Assembly: GCA_963770505.1 (NCBI GenBank)
Contig: CAVYPR010000006.1
Coordinates: 496,001 to 560,000, forward strand
DNA length: 64,000 bases
Direction of reading: 5' to 3'
Source of the DNA: CAVYPR01 sp963770505
Lineage (GTDB): Bacteria; Actinomycetota; Acidimicrobiia; Acidimicrobiales; RAAP-2
The first letter of the stretch is position 1. Every line of letters starts with the position of its first letter. The notes under the pieces are model-generated. The model ran no database searches. It was not told where the DNA came from and worked only from the letters and a program-made list of their open reading frames with translations. The translations under genes and the position numbers were made by a program. This document shows, in pieces, positions 35,386 through 44,518 of the stretch.

Positions 35386-38300
35386 CAGCTACTAACGGCA
35401 ACCATTCCCACGACGGCACCGCTCAAGTGGAGGCTCGCCGCGGAACCGCGGAAGATGGCGGTGCCGAAGCTGAACACCCCGCCGTCGGCGGCGGCCAGCC
35501 AGTAGCCCTTGCCTGTCGCCGCGGCGGAGATGCCCACGATCGGGGCGTTGAGCTGCTTGCCGCCTTCGGAGCCGTAGAACTGGGCTGTGCCGAAGCCGAA
35601 CACTCCCCCGTCGGCGGCGGCCAGCCAATAGCCGTTCCCTGTGGGGGCGGCCACCATGCCGACCACCGGCGCATCGAGGGTCTTGCCGCCCTCTGAGCCG
35701 TGGAACTTGGCCGTCCCGAAGGAGAAGATGCCGCCGTCGGAGGCCACCAGCCAGTAGCCCTTCCCTGTCGGGGCAGCCGCCATGCCCACGATCGCCGCAT
35801 TGAGGTGCTGACCGCCTTCGGAGCCGTAGTACTGGGCCGTCCCGAAGGAGAAGATGCCGCCGTCGGAGGCCACCAGCCAGTAGCCCTTCCCTGTCGGGGC
35901 GGCCGCCATGCCCACGATCGGGGCATCGAGGTGCTTGCCGCCCTCTGAGCCGTAGTACTGGGCTGTCCCGAAGCCGAAGACCCCGCCGTCGGCGGCCACC
36001 TCCCAGTAGCCCTGCGCTGTGGCGTCAGCGGCCGCACCCACGATCGGGGCGTTCAGCGGCTTTCCGCCCTGGGAGCCGTGGAACATGGCTGTGCCGAAGG
36101 AGAAGACGCCCCCGTCGGCACCGATCGCCCAGTAGCCCTTCGATGTCCCCGTCGGTGGCGGGGCGCCCACGTAGGTGAAGGCCGAGGCCAGCGTCGCCTT
36201 GCCGCCGGCCGCCGTCACCGAGACCGCCACCGTCCCCGGTGTGCCCGCCGGGTCCTTCACCGTCAGCTTGGTCGAGCTCTTGGTTGTGATCGAGGTGGCG
36301 GCCTTGGTCCCGAAGGTGACCGAGGTCACTGTTGTGAAGTTGGTGCCTGTGATCGTGACCGTTGTCCCGCCGGCCGCAGGTCCGGTGCTCGGGGTGACCT
36401 TGGTAAGCGTGGGCGAGGCCACGTAGGTGAACGCTGTGGCTTTGGTCGCCGAGCCTGAGAAGGTTGTGACACTCACAGCCACCGGGCCGGCCGTGCCGGA
36501 CGGGTCGACCACCGTCAGCTGGGTCGAGCTCACCCGAGTGATCGACGAGCCTGTCTTGGTCCCGAACGTCACCGATGTCACTGTTGTGAAGTTCGTTCCT
36601 GTGATCGTGACCGTGGTGCCCCCGGCGAGGGGACCCTTGTCCGGCGTCAGCTTGGTGATGGTGGGCGTGCCGGCGATGAACCTAAAGCCTGTGGCCTTGG
36701 TGGCTGTGCCCCCCGAGTCGATGACCTTGACCGCCACCGTTCCCCCGGCATGCGCCGGGGTCTTGACGGTGAGCTTGGTCGACCCTGTCGTGATGTGGGC
36801 TGTGGTCCCCGGGGTGCCCCCGAAGTCGACGGCCAGTGTTGTGGCCACCAGGTTGGTGCCGGTGATCGTCACTGTGGTGTTGCCGGCCGTCGGGCCGCTG
36901 ATGGGTGTGACCGACGAGACGGTCGGGGCGCCGGGGACGAACTGGAACCCTGTGGCCTTGGAGACTTGGCCCCCCGAGTCAGTGACCTTGACCGTGACCT
37001 TGCCCAGGGCGTGCGCCGGGGTCTTGACCGTCAGCTTGGTCGTCCCTGTCGTGACGTGGGCTGTGGTCCCCGGGGTGCCCCCGAAGTCGACGGCCAGTGT
37101 TGTGGCCACCAGGTTGGTGCCGGTGATCGTCACCGAGATGTCGCCCGTTGTGAGGCCCTTGGCCGGTGTGACCTTGGTGATCGTCGGGGTGCCGGGGACG
37201 AACGTGAACCCTGTGGCCTTGGAGGCTGTGCCCCCCGAGTCGATGACCTTGACCGTGACCTTGCCTGCGGCATGCGCCGGGGTCTTGACCGTGAGCTTGG
37301 TCGTCCCTGTCGTGACGTGGGCTGTGGTCCCCGGGGTGCCCCCGAAGTCGACGGCCAGTGTTGTGGCCACCAGGTTGGTGCCGGTGATCGTCACCGTGGT
37401 GTTGCCCGTTGTGAGGCCCTTAGACGGTGTGACCGACGAGATGGTCGGGGCCCCGGGCACGAACTGGAACCCTGTGGCCTTAGAAGCTGTGCCGCCCGAG
37501 TCGACGACCTTGACCGTCACCTTGCCCGCGGCGTGGGCGGGGGTCTTGACCGTCAGCTTGGTCGACCCTGTCGTGATGTGGGCTGTGGTCCCCGGGGTGC
37601 CCCCGAAGTCGACGACCAGTGTTGTGGCCACCAGGTTGGTCCCGGAGATGGTCACTGTGGTGTTGCCCGTTGTGAGGCCCTTGGCCGGTGTGACCGACGA
37701 GATGGTCGGGGCCCCGGGCACGAACTTGAACCCTGTGGCCTTGGAGGCTGTGCCCCCCGAGTCGATGACCTTGACCGTCACCTTCCCCACGGCGTGGGCC
37801 GGGGTCTTGACGCTGAGCTTGGTCGACCCTGTCGTGATGTGGGCTGTGGTCCCCGGGGTGCCCCCGAAATCGACGGCCAGTGTTGTGGCCACCAGGTTGG
37901 TCCCGGTGATCGTCACCGTGGTGTTGCCCGTTGTGAGGCCCTTGGCCGGTGTGACCGACGAAATGGTCGGGGCACCGGGGATGAACTGGAACCCTGTGGC
38001 CTTGGAGGCTGTGCCTCCCGAGTCGATCACCTTGACCGTGACCTTCCCCGCGGCGTGGGCCGGGGTCAGGACCGTGAGCTTGGTCGACCCTGTCGTGATG
38101 TGGGCTGTGGTCCCCGGGGTGCCCCCGAAGTCGACGACCAGTGTTGTGGCCACCAGGTGGGTCCCGGTGATGGTCACCGTGGTGCTGCCGGTCGTCGGGC
38201 CGCTGGCCGGTGTGATGGTCGAGATGGTGGGCAGGCCCGAGGAGAACTGGAACCCTGTGGCCTTGGAGACTGTGCCGCCGGAGTCGGTGACCTTGACCGT

Positions 38301-40835
38301 CACCTTGCCCACGGCGTGCGCCGGGGTCAGGACCGTCAACTTGGTCGTCCCTGTCGTGATGTGGGCTGTGGTCCCCGGGGTGCCCCCGAAGTCGACGGCC
38401 AGTGTTGTGGCCACCAGGTTGGTGCCGGTGATGGTCACCAAGGTGTTGCCCGTTGTGCTGCCCCTGGCCGGTGTGATGTTCGAGATGGTCGGGGTGCCGG
38501 GGACGAACTTGAACCCTGTGGCCTTGGAAGCTGTGCCCCCCGAGTCGACGACCTTGACCGCCACCTTGCCCGCGGCATGCGCCGGGGTCTTGACCGTGAG
38601 CTTGGTCGACCCTGTCGTGATGTGGGCTGTGGTCCCCGGGGTGCCCCCGAAGTCGACGGCCAGTGTTGTGGCCACCAGGTTGGTGCCGGTGACCGTCACC
38701 GTGGTGTTGCCGGCCGTCGAGCCGCTGGCCGGTGTGACCGAGGAGATGGTCGGGGCGCCGGGGATGAACTGGAACCCTGTGGCTTTGGTGGCTGTGCCGG
38801 CCGAGTCGACGACCTTCACCGCCACCTTGCCCACGGCGTGGGCCGGGGTCTTGACCGTGAGCTTGGTCGACCCTGTCGTGATGTGGGCTGTGGTCCCCGG
38901 GGTACCCCCGAAGTCGACGGCCAGTGTTGTGGACACCAGGTTGGTCCCGGTGATGGTCACCAGGGTGTTGCCCGTTGTGAGGCCCTTGGCCGGTGTGACG
39001 GACGAGATGGTCGGGCCTTCCACATAGGTGAAGGCTGTGGGCTTGGTGCCGGTCCCACCGGCCGCAGTGACAGAAACGGTTACCGGGCCGGGCGTCGACG
39101 ATGTCGGATCCTTCACCGTCAGCTTGGTCGAGCTCCTCGATGTGATTGAGATGACTGTCTTGCCGCCGAACTTCACCGAGGTCACTGTTGTGAAGCCGGA
39201 CCCTGTGATTGTCACCTTTGTGTGGCCGGCCAGCGGTCCCTGAGACGGGGTGACCTTGGTGACGGTTGGCGTCGCATGCGTCGGGCCCTTTGTGACCTCG
39301 TAGAGGGAGCCCGTTGTGGCCGAGCTGCCGTCGGTGACCAGGAGGTCGCCAATGGCACCGGGGATGAGCGAGGTGAGCCCGTAGGCCGGCGGCGTGGTGG
39401 GTCGGGCGGCGCCGGGAAGCTTGAACTTTGTGCATGTCGTCGGGGTCGTCGTCGTCGAGCCGCCCCCGCAGATGGTGTAGACGCGTCCGTCGGTCATCGC
39501 CTGGTCGTAGTAGGTGCCGGTGGACTCGGCGATCACCCGGACGGCCGGAGTTGTCCCCGAGAGTGCGACGACCACGTTGCCCGCCGCATCCGTGGCCGCC
39601 GCCACCGTGTTGGGGAACGACGTCGTGTCGGCGACGGCCCCGTTGGTGGCGGCCGTTGTCGTCGCCGCTCCGGTCAGCGAGTACAGGCGCCCCGCGGTCA
39701 CTGTCATGCCGTCGAGGCTTCCGGTGGCCGCAGGCAGCACCCAGGTGCACCCCTTGCTCGCCACTACCCGATCGTCGTTGACGTAGACGTTGCCGGCGGA
39801 GTCGATGAACGGGTGGGGCCACTGCAGGTTCGGGCTCGAGTTGCCCGAAGCGTGGCCGGTCGCCGGAACGTTGACCGCACCGCTGCCGCAGGTGGCGGTG
39901 CCCTTTGTTGTGCCGGCGATGGCGGTCGCCGCGTGGGCCGGAAGGTGCTTTCCGTAGCGGACCACTGTTGTGGTCTGCTCGTTGAGGAAGACGACGAGGC
40001 CGCTGCCGCCTTCGATGATGTTCCCCTCCGAGTCGACGGCCAGCCCGAAGCCGTTCACCTGGAATGTGAACGAGATGTGCGGGGTTGTCGAGACGCCGGG
40101 GAAGCCGCTGGCTGCGATGGTGTAGAGGCCTCCTGCCACAAGTGCCGGGTATGTTGTGGCCCCGTAGCCGTAGGCACATGTCTTGGCGCACGCGGCCTTC
40201 GCCACGACCTGGATGGCGGTCTGCGTCGGTGTTCCGGCCGGCAGTGCCTCAGCGATGAGGAGGTTGCCGCTGTTGTCGAAGGCCAGCGACACCGGGGCGA
40301 TCGGGTTTGTGACCGCGCCGACATTCGGCGACTTCCCCGAGGTGGGTGTTGTGCCGCCGCCGGGGTACCCCACCATCCCGGCTGTGCCGCTTCCGGCCAA
40401 CTGATAGGCCATGCCCTGCACGAGTGTGCCGTAGATGAAGTCCTTCGTGGTGGCTGTCACCGCGGTGGCGATGTGGTACTCGTTGGCCTCGTCGGCGCCG
40501 GCGATCAGGTAGACGTGCGCCTTCCCCGCGCCCGTCCACACGGCCACCGCCTCGTCCCCGTTCTTCGGGTTGTAGGCCACGTAGCCGGCACTCAGCTTGG
40601 CTGTGGCGGCCGTCTGCGGGTGGCCGACGCTCACTGTCTTGGTGCCGGCGGAACCGGTCACCACGTTGATCTGGGGAGGTGTGCCCGAGGCACCGGCCAC
40701 CGCGGTCACCAGCGCCGTCGAGAAGAGGGCGGTGGCGGCCACGATCCCGGCCGTCGCCCACCGTCGCCAACTGGCGTGCCGCGTACCCCAGGGGGTCGCA
40801 GGGGTCCTCATCGTGAATCGTTCGCTAGGGCGCAC
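35385..40835 (-). CDS. Giant secreted protein: propeller, 12 TIG, 6 GYW repeats
   Basis: 1816 aa, the largest gene here. Signal/anchor region (about 24-48); propeller-like region (about 50-520) identical to the 1235-aa protein; twelve IPT/TIG domains (about 521-1560), of which numbers 2-10 form an almost uniform array; six 42-aa GYW repeats (about 1565-1814). GTG at 40835 is chosen because AGGAGGAA lies just upstream; ATG at 40811 has none. No sorting motif. The TIG rod would project the propeller far from the cell surface (inference). Confidence 0.82.
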   Translation of the reverse strand: MRPSERFTMRTPATPWGTRHASWRRWATAGIVAATALFSTALVTAVAGASGTPPQINVVTGSAGTKTVSVGHPQTAATAKLSAGYVAYNPKNGDEAVAVWTGAGKAHVYLIAGADEANEYHIATAVTATTKDFIYGTLVQGMAYQLAGSGTAGMVGYPGGGTTPTSGKSPNVGAVTNPIAPVSLAFDNSGNLLIAEALPAGTPTQTAIQVVAKAACAKTCAYGYGATTYPALVAGGLYTIAASGFPGVSTTPHISFTFQVNGFGLAVDSEGNIIEGGSGLVVFLNEQTTTVVRYGKHLPAHAATAIAGTTKGTATCGSGAVNVPATGHASGNSSPNLQWPHPFIDSAGNVYVNDDRVVASKGCTWVLPAATGSLDGMTVTAGRLYSLTGAATTTAATNGAVADTTSFPNTVAAATDAAGNVVVALSGTTPAVRVIAESTGTYYDQAMTDGRVYTICGGGSTTTTPTTCTKFKLPGAARPTTPPAYGLTSLIPGAIGDLLVTDGSSATTGSLYEVTKGPTHATPTVTKVTPSQGPLAGHTKVTITGSGFTTVTSVKFGGKTVISITSRSSTKLTVKDPTSSTPGPVTVSVTAAGGTGTKPTAFTYVEGPTISSVTPAKGLTTGNTLVTITGTNLVSTTLAVDFGGTPGTTAHITTGSTKLTVKTPAHAVGKVAVKVVDSAGTATKATGFQFIPGAPTISSVTPASGSTAGNTTVTVTGTNLVATTLAVDFGGTPGTTAHITTGSTKLTVKTPAHAAGKVAVKVVDSGGTASKATGFKFVPGTPTISNITPARGSTTGNTLVTITGTNLVATTLAVDFGGTPGTTAHITTGTTKLTVLTPAHAVGKVTVKVTDSGGTVSKATGFQFSSGLPTISTITPASGPTTGSTTVTITGTHLVATTLVVDFGGTPGTTAHITTGSTKLTVLTPAHAAGKVTVKVIDSGGTASKATGFQFIPGAPTISSVTPAKGLTTGNTTVTITGTNLVATTLAVDFGGTPGTTAHITTGSTKLSVKTPAHAVGKVTVKVIDSGGTASKATGFKFVPGAPTISSVTPAKGLTTGNTTVTISGTNLVATTLVVDFGGTPGTTAHITTGSTKLTVKTPAHAAGKVTVKVVDSGGTASKATGFQFVPGAPTISSVTPSKGLTTGNTTVTITGTNLVATTLAVDFGGTPGTTAHVTTGTTKLTVKTPAHAAGKVTVKVIDSGGTASKATGFTFVPGTPTITKVTPAKGLTTGDISVTITGTNLVATTLAVDFGGTPGTTAHVTTGTTKLTVKTPAHALGKVTVKVTDSGGQVSKATGFQFVPGAPTVSSVTPISGPTAGNTTVTITGTNLVATTLAVDFGGTPGTTAHITTGSTKLTVKTPAHAGGTVAVKVIDSGGTATKATGFRFIAGTPTITKLTPDKGPLAGGTTVTITGTNFTTVTSVTFGTKTGSSITRVSSTQLTVVDPSGTAGPVAVSVTTFSGSATKATAFTYVASPTLTKVTPSTGPAAGGTTVTITGTNFTTVTSVTFGTKAATSITTKSSTKLTVKDPAGTPGTVAVSVTAAGGKATLASAFTYVGAPPPTGTSKGYWAIGADGGVFSFGTAMFHGSQGGKPLNAPIVGAAADATAQGYWEVAADGGVFGFGTAQYYGSEGGKHLDAPIVGMAAAPTGKGYWLVASDGGIFSFGTAQYYGSEGGQHLNAAIVGMAAAPTGKGYWLVASDGGIFSFGTAKFHGSEGGKTLDAPVVGMVAAPTGNGYWLAAADGGVFGFGTAQFYGSEGGKQLNAPIVGISAAATGKGYWLAAADGGVFSFGTAIFRGSAASLHLSGAVVGMVAVSS
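35391..36140 (-). repeat. Six 126-bp GYW repeats in the 1816-aa gene
   Basis: Six 42-codon units of the form GYWLVASDGGIFSFGTAQYYGSEGG..LNAPIVGMAAAPTGK. They are the FSFG/GSEGG subtype, distinct from the FNYG/GSKGG subtype of the neighbouring giant gene, so the two C-terminal arrays evolved separately although the N-terminal halves are identical. Confidence 0.85.
36668..39017 (-). repeat. Nine 261-bp TIG-domain repeats
   Basis: Nine consecutive 87-codon units, each starting PTISSVTPAKGLTTGN-like and containing TTLAVDFGGTPGTTAH. Units differ at only a few codons, at DNA level by a few bases each. Flanking TIG domains 1, 11 and 12 are of a different subtype with FTTVTSV(K/T)FG. The array is a hot spot for unequal crossover. 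Confidence 0.9.
39291..40774. repeat. 1.48-kb duplicated propeller module, copy 2
   Basis: Partner of 33862-35345 at offset 5429 bp. Identity begins within the codons after the propeller and stops abruptly in the codons just before the signal hydrophobic core (WRRW), where the two proteins have different N-terminal tips. Confidence 0.9.
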
Positions 40836-40939
40836 GTCTTCCTCCTATTGGTTGCAGAGATCAGATCGCCAGCGGATCGCTGGGCGAGTGGCGGTGTGAG
40901 AGGGCTCGACCCGCCGGGAACCGGGCTCGGGAGCAGGGG

Positions 40940-42064
40940 TCATAACCATGCGGGCAAGAGACGGCTCGCCGACTCTGCGGCGAGAATGGTGAGAAGCAGG
41001 ATCGGCGCGGTCGAGAGCAGATAGGCCGACCTCAGTGACAGACGTCGGTAGAGGGCTACCGCCCCGATGAAGGCGCCCACCAGTCCCATGAGGGCCAAGA
41101 TGAACCAGGCCAGCGCCGTAGGGTCATCGCCGTTGCCCTGCTGGTTAGTGCTCCGCGCCGCTTGAGGGGTAGGCGCGTACGGTAGGTCGTTCATGCGTGC
41201 GACGACCACGATCGCCGTGCTGGTGTTCCACGGGGACGCACTCCCCGACGTGACCAGGGTCAGCTGGTTGCGACCGCTCTTGCCGTAGAGAGCGGTCGTG
41301 GTCACGGTCGGGACGATCTGAGTCCTCTTGCCGGTTCCGGGCAGTCCCCGGGACACGGTTGGCCCCGGTGGCAACGTCGTGGCCGTCGCCGCACTCGCAG
41401 TGGCGGCCACCGTCGTCGTCGTTGCCGCTGTGCCCGGTGTCACCAGCTTCACCTTGCGGACCGAGCGCACGATATAGAGGGTCTGCCCCTCCGTCGTTGC
41501 CGTCACGATCTTGTCCCCTCGCTGCAGGCGGTCCAGCTGGCCGAACGGACCGCCGTAGCCGGAGCGGCGACCCACGATGGCGGAATTGCCAGGCTGCCCA
41601 AGTCCCGCGGTTCCCGGCACGTGGCCGGGCCCCATGACGGTCTGGGCCGGCCCTACTCCCTCGACCACCGCCTGTTGGAGCCCGATCACGGGGATGGCCA
41701 GGATGCCGACGACAGTGCCGGAGGCGGGAGCCAGGGTGGGGAGCGTCGGCCGGTACAGACCTTCGTTGTCCTTGGCGGCGTTGTCGATCGCCGTCCGCTC
41801 CGCGTCGATCAGCGATCGCTGGTCCCGTTCGTGCACGAGAGGCCCGATCCAGTAGATCACCGCACCGATCGCCAACACCAGGACAGCGACGAAAAACCCC
41901 GCCGCAAGAAGCAGGGCCTTCGGCGTGAGCCCAGCTGACTCCGGCAGCCCGGCCGAGGTGTCCACGGGCGGGCTGGCCAACTCGGCGTCTCCCTGGTCAC
42001 CTCTTCCCGTTTCCACCACTTGCGGGCTCGGTGCCGATTCGAGTGCGTCTTCCACGAGCGTCAT
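40940..42064 (-). CDS. Sortase-fold protein without catalytic residues
   Basis: 374 aa: N-terminal transmembrane helix (about 50-73), a sortase-like barrel (about 115-295), and two C-terminal hydrophobic helices (about 317-338 and 346-368). The sortase pattern is clear: GHVPGTAGLGQPGNSAIV, GGPFGQLDRLQRGD and NQLTLVT. However, the catalytic His is Arg166 (VGRR for AGHR), the Cys is Ser273 (TLVTS for TLVTC), and the usual Arg position reads TSTAIVVV. A Thr/Ala insertion lies at about 212-235. ATG overlaps the stop of the upstream PBP-like gene (ATGA). A non-catalytic scaffold is likely (inference). Confidence 0.82.
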   Translation of the reverse strand: MTLVEDALESAPSPQVVETGRGDQGDAELASPPVDTSAGLPESAGLTPKALLLAAGFFVAVLVLAIGAVIYWIGPLVHERDQRSLIDAERTAIDNAAKDNEGLYRPTLPTLAPASGTVVGILAIPVIGLQQAVVEGVGPAQTVMGPGHVPGTAGLGQPGNSAIVGRRSGYGGPFGQLDRLQRGDKIVTATTEGQTLYIVRSVRKVKLVTPGTAATTTTVAATASAATATTLPPGPTVSRGLPGTGKRTQIVPTVTTTALYGKSGRNQLTLVTSGSASPWNTSTAIVVVARMNDLPYAPTPQAARSTNQQGNGDDPTALAWFILALMGLVGAFIGAVALYRRLSLRSAYLLSTAPILLLTILAAESASRLLPAWL

Positions 42065-44370
42065 GGCTCTTCGGGCGGTGAGGCCCGCCCTCGGTCGCGG
42101 CGCGCTGAGAGCCGGTCGAGGCGCCCGCGCAACGACCCATCTGCCACGAGGAGCGCCAGCCCGGGCAAGAAGACGATGAGGAACAGCACGCCGAGGACGG
42201 GCAGGATCAAACTCGAGACCAAGGATCGCTTGAACCCGGCGAGGTCCACGGCGGCCTGGCGCACAGTGGAGCCCGATGACGTGCCTGTCTTAGTGGACGA
42301 ACCCACCTTCGCGATCGCGGCGGCGCTGGCTGTGGAGGATGTCGCGTACGGGGAGCTTGATCCGGGCAAAAGCGCCCCCGATGTGCCGGCGGTGCCGCTC
42401 GAGCCTGTCGCCGATGTGGCACCCGGGGACGAGGTGGACGCAGCCTGCGCCGGTCCGCTCGTCCCGAGGGTTGCAGCCGATGCGGGAGCTGTCACCGGTG
42501 CGCAGGGCCCGGTCGGCGTCGCCTTGCCCACTTGGGCGATCGCTTGGCGTGCCTGACGCTGCAGGGTCGGGGTGAGTGGTGCCAGACCACTTTCGAGGTC
42601 GCTCTGGCCGGTACCCGTGATGTAGTTCAGCCAATCGACGAGGTCCTGTTGGGACTTCGTCCGGGGCGTGCAGTCTGCGTTCAGCAAGGGTTGCGTGGGC
42701 GCGATCGCATACTCCACATAGGTGAGCGGGTAGGCCGTGACACCACCCGTGGCGGTGGCGTCGGGATTCGGCTCGAGCGTGCCGTCAGCCTGGGGGATCA
42801 TCTCGGGCACCGCGGCTTGCATCGACGCAACAGTTGGAGTGATGAATGCCGGCGTCCCCGAGCCGATCGATCCGGGGGTCTGGAGGGCGGCCACGGACAG
42901 ACCCCCCCAGGTGTGGGCCGCAGTGACCGCGTCGGTGAGGGCCCAGCCTTGACCCAGACCCGGGCTCAGGCCTTTGGCCAGAAGCAAATTGCCCGTGGCC
43001 ACGAACACGTTGAAGCGCGGTGTCGCCGTGCCGAAGTCGGCCGTGGCGCTCAGCTGGTGGCCTGTGGCGGCGACGAGGGCGTGGGGGGCAACCGTGTGAA
43101 AGAACGTGGTGGCAAAGAGCGTGGTCGCGTCGGCCTCAGACGAAGCGACGACTCCGAGGTTGTTGAAGTTGGACGGACTCACGGTGATCGATTCTGTGGG
43201 ACCGGCGTTGTAGTAGGAGGGCTGCGCAAGTGTGGGGTTCTCGAACTCCAGCGCCTGTCCGAGTGTGCTCTTCCACTTGAGGTCTGTTAGCCCGGGTCCC
43301 CCCCCAATCAGCTGTGCCGCCTGGGCGTCGGTGAGGTAGAGCTGTGCGTATCGTCCAAAGACGTTTGTGTATCCGGCGACGTTGGGCACGTTCTTCGCCT
43401 GCACGTGGGCGAGCACCACCGCGTTGAGAGCGATCGGCACTGCGACATAGGGGCGCTGGATTCCCGATGTGAACACCGCTGTCGCCCCGTAACCGACCGC
43501 ACTGTACGCGAGGTCGTCGATGCCTCCGGAGAAGGCACTCAGTGCAGATGAGTCGGACTGCCCGGATGCGAGGTTCTGGGTTACCGCCTTGCCGCCGTCG
43601 AGGCTCGCGGAACACGCGTTCAACGTCCAGTTCGTGATCTGTTGTCCGAGTCGGTCTGGGCCCACCGTGGTCAACTGGCCGGGAGCGGCCCCGCCGCAGT
43701 CAGCGCTGACCGACGCTGGTTGATAGGTGACGGGCACGCTGAGGAACACGCTTGTCGTGGCGGTTCCCGACTCGGTGACGTAGACGAGCACCACGAAGGT
43801 GCACGGATGGTCGGAGTCGCAGGTGAGGATCGACCCTGTCCTGAGCGTGGTGCCGCCACTCGACTGCGCATCCACGGTTGCGTTCAGCGTGGGGTAGTCA
43901 CCGGCGGCGTCGAGCGGGGGGGAGTACCTCACCTGGGTGCGAAATGTGGAGTCGAGTGGGTGTGTCGCTGTCGTGCAGCGGGAGTGGGGGCCGGTAATCG
44001 GCGGAAGGGCTGCGTACGGTGTCTCTGTGCTGTCGAAGACATGCACGTTTGTGGGGGGCTGGAATGTGGCTGTGCACCATCCGGTCGCCATGGCGCGGAT
44101 CTGGAGACCCTGGGCGGTCCCCGCCGCAGTGCGTGTCACCGTGATTGTCATCGCCTGACCATTGGTCAGGTCCTGCGTAGGGGTGACCGACAGGGTGAAG
44201 TACGGCGATGTGGCCGCCCGAGCCGGCGTGGTGAAGTCGATGATGCCCCCAACCAGCGCCACCACACCGACGACAGCGACGGCGAGCGCGACCGAACCCG
44301 CCGCGATCGGGCGGCGGGTTCCTCTCCTGCGTCGGCCAGGCCGTGCAGGCAAGTGGTGATCTGAGCGCAC
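42061..44370 (-). CDS. Membrane-anchored PBP-like surface protein
   Basis: About 769 aa: a basic N-terminus and transmembrane/signal segment (SVALAVAVVGVVALVGGI), an Ig/neocarzinostatin-like domain (about 55-200), a large periplasmic-binding-protein-like domain (about 235-600; AFSGGIDDLAYSAVGYG, PYVAVPIALNAVVLAHVQ), a long Ser/Thr/Ala/Gly linker and a C-terminal transmembrane helix (LILPVLGVLFLIVFLPGLALL). The frame is open to 44478, but that codon sits in the preceding hairpin; GTG at 44370 is preferred. Resemblance to PstS is by pattern only. Confidence 0.65.
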   Translation of the reverse strand: MRSDHHLPARPGRRRRGTRRPIAAGSVALAVAVVGVVALVGGIIDFTTPARAATSPYFTLSVTPTQDLTNGQAMTITVTRTAAGTAQGLQIRAMATGWCTATFQPPTNVHVFDSTETPYAALPPITGPHSRCTTATHPLDSTFRTQVRYSPPLDAAGDYPTLNATVDAQSSGGTTLRTGSILTCDSDHPCTFVVLVYVTESGTATTSVFLSVPVTYQPASVSADCGGAAPGQLTTVGPDRLGQQITNWTLNACSASLDGGKAVTQNLASGQSDSSALSAFSGGIDDLAYSAVGYGATAVFTSGIQRPYVAVPIALNAVVLAHVQAKNVPNVAGYTNVFGRYAQLYLTDAQAAQLIGGGPGLTDLKWKSTLGQALEFENPTLAQPSYYNAGPTESITVSPSNFNNLGVVASSEADATTLFATTFFHTVAPHALVAATGHQLSATADFGTATPRFNVFVATGNLLLAKGLSPGLGQGWALTDAVTAAHTWGGLSVAALQTPGSIGSGTPAFITPTVASMQAAVPEMIPQADGTLEPNPDATATGGVTAYPLTYVEYAIAPTQPLLNADCTPRTKSQQDLVDWLNYITGTGQSDLESGLAPLTPTLQRQARQAIAQVGKATPTGPCAPVTAPASAATLGTSGPAQAASTSSPGATSATGSSGTAGTSGALLPGSSSPYATSSTASAAAIAKVGSSTKTGTSSGSTVRQAAVDLAGFKRSLVSSLILPVLGVLFLIVFLPGLALLVADGSLRGRLDRLSARRDRGRASPPEEP

Positions 44371-44446
44371 TCCTTGTGTTGCCTCTCCGCTTCGTGTAGC
44401 TCCGGCCCCGAGGTCCAATCCGGCGCCGGCCCCAAGACCCCAGACC

Positions 44447-44478
44447 GTGGGTCCGGGACTCTTCGGTCCCGGACCCAC
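44447..44478 (-). terminator. Perfect 13-bp hairpin after the PstS-like gene
   Basis: GTGGGTCCGGGAC/GTCCCGGACCCAC with a 6-nt loop, about 40 nt past the stop of the secreted PstS-like gene. The pairing continues imperfectly for several bases outside the stem. There is no T-tract, but the stem is strong. It separates that gene from the PBP-like/sortase-like pair. Confidence 0.6.
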
Positions 44479-44518
44479 GATCCTGGGTCACTGAAAGATG
44501 CGCGTTACATGCTCCTAC

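Noticed and set aside
36668..39017. Regular direct repeats that could suggest a CRISPR array
   Set aside because: The units are 261 bp, in frame and coding; there are no spacers and no cas genes.
36427..39027. An 866-codon plus-strand open frame opposite the TIG repeats
   Set aside because: It is an antisense shadow created by the repeat's GC-rich codons; it has no ribosome-binding site and encodes a monotonous repeated string with no fold signature.
41328..41343. LPGTG, an LPXTG-type sorting motif, inside the sortase-like gene
   Set aside because: It sits in an internal loop with no following hydrophobic segment and basic tail, so it is most likely chance.
44371..44478. GTG at 44478 as the start of the PBP-like protein
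   Set aside because: It falls on the arm of a perfect 13-bp hairpin and would add a Gly/Pro-rich lead; GTG at 44370 gives a normal basic-plus-hydrophobic N-terminus.
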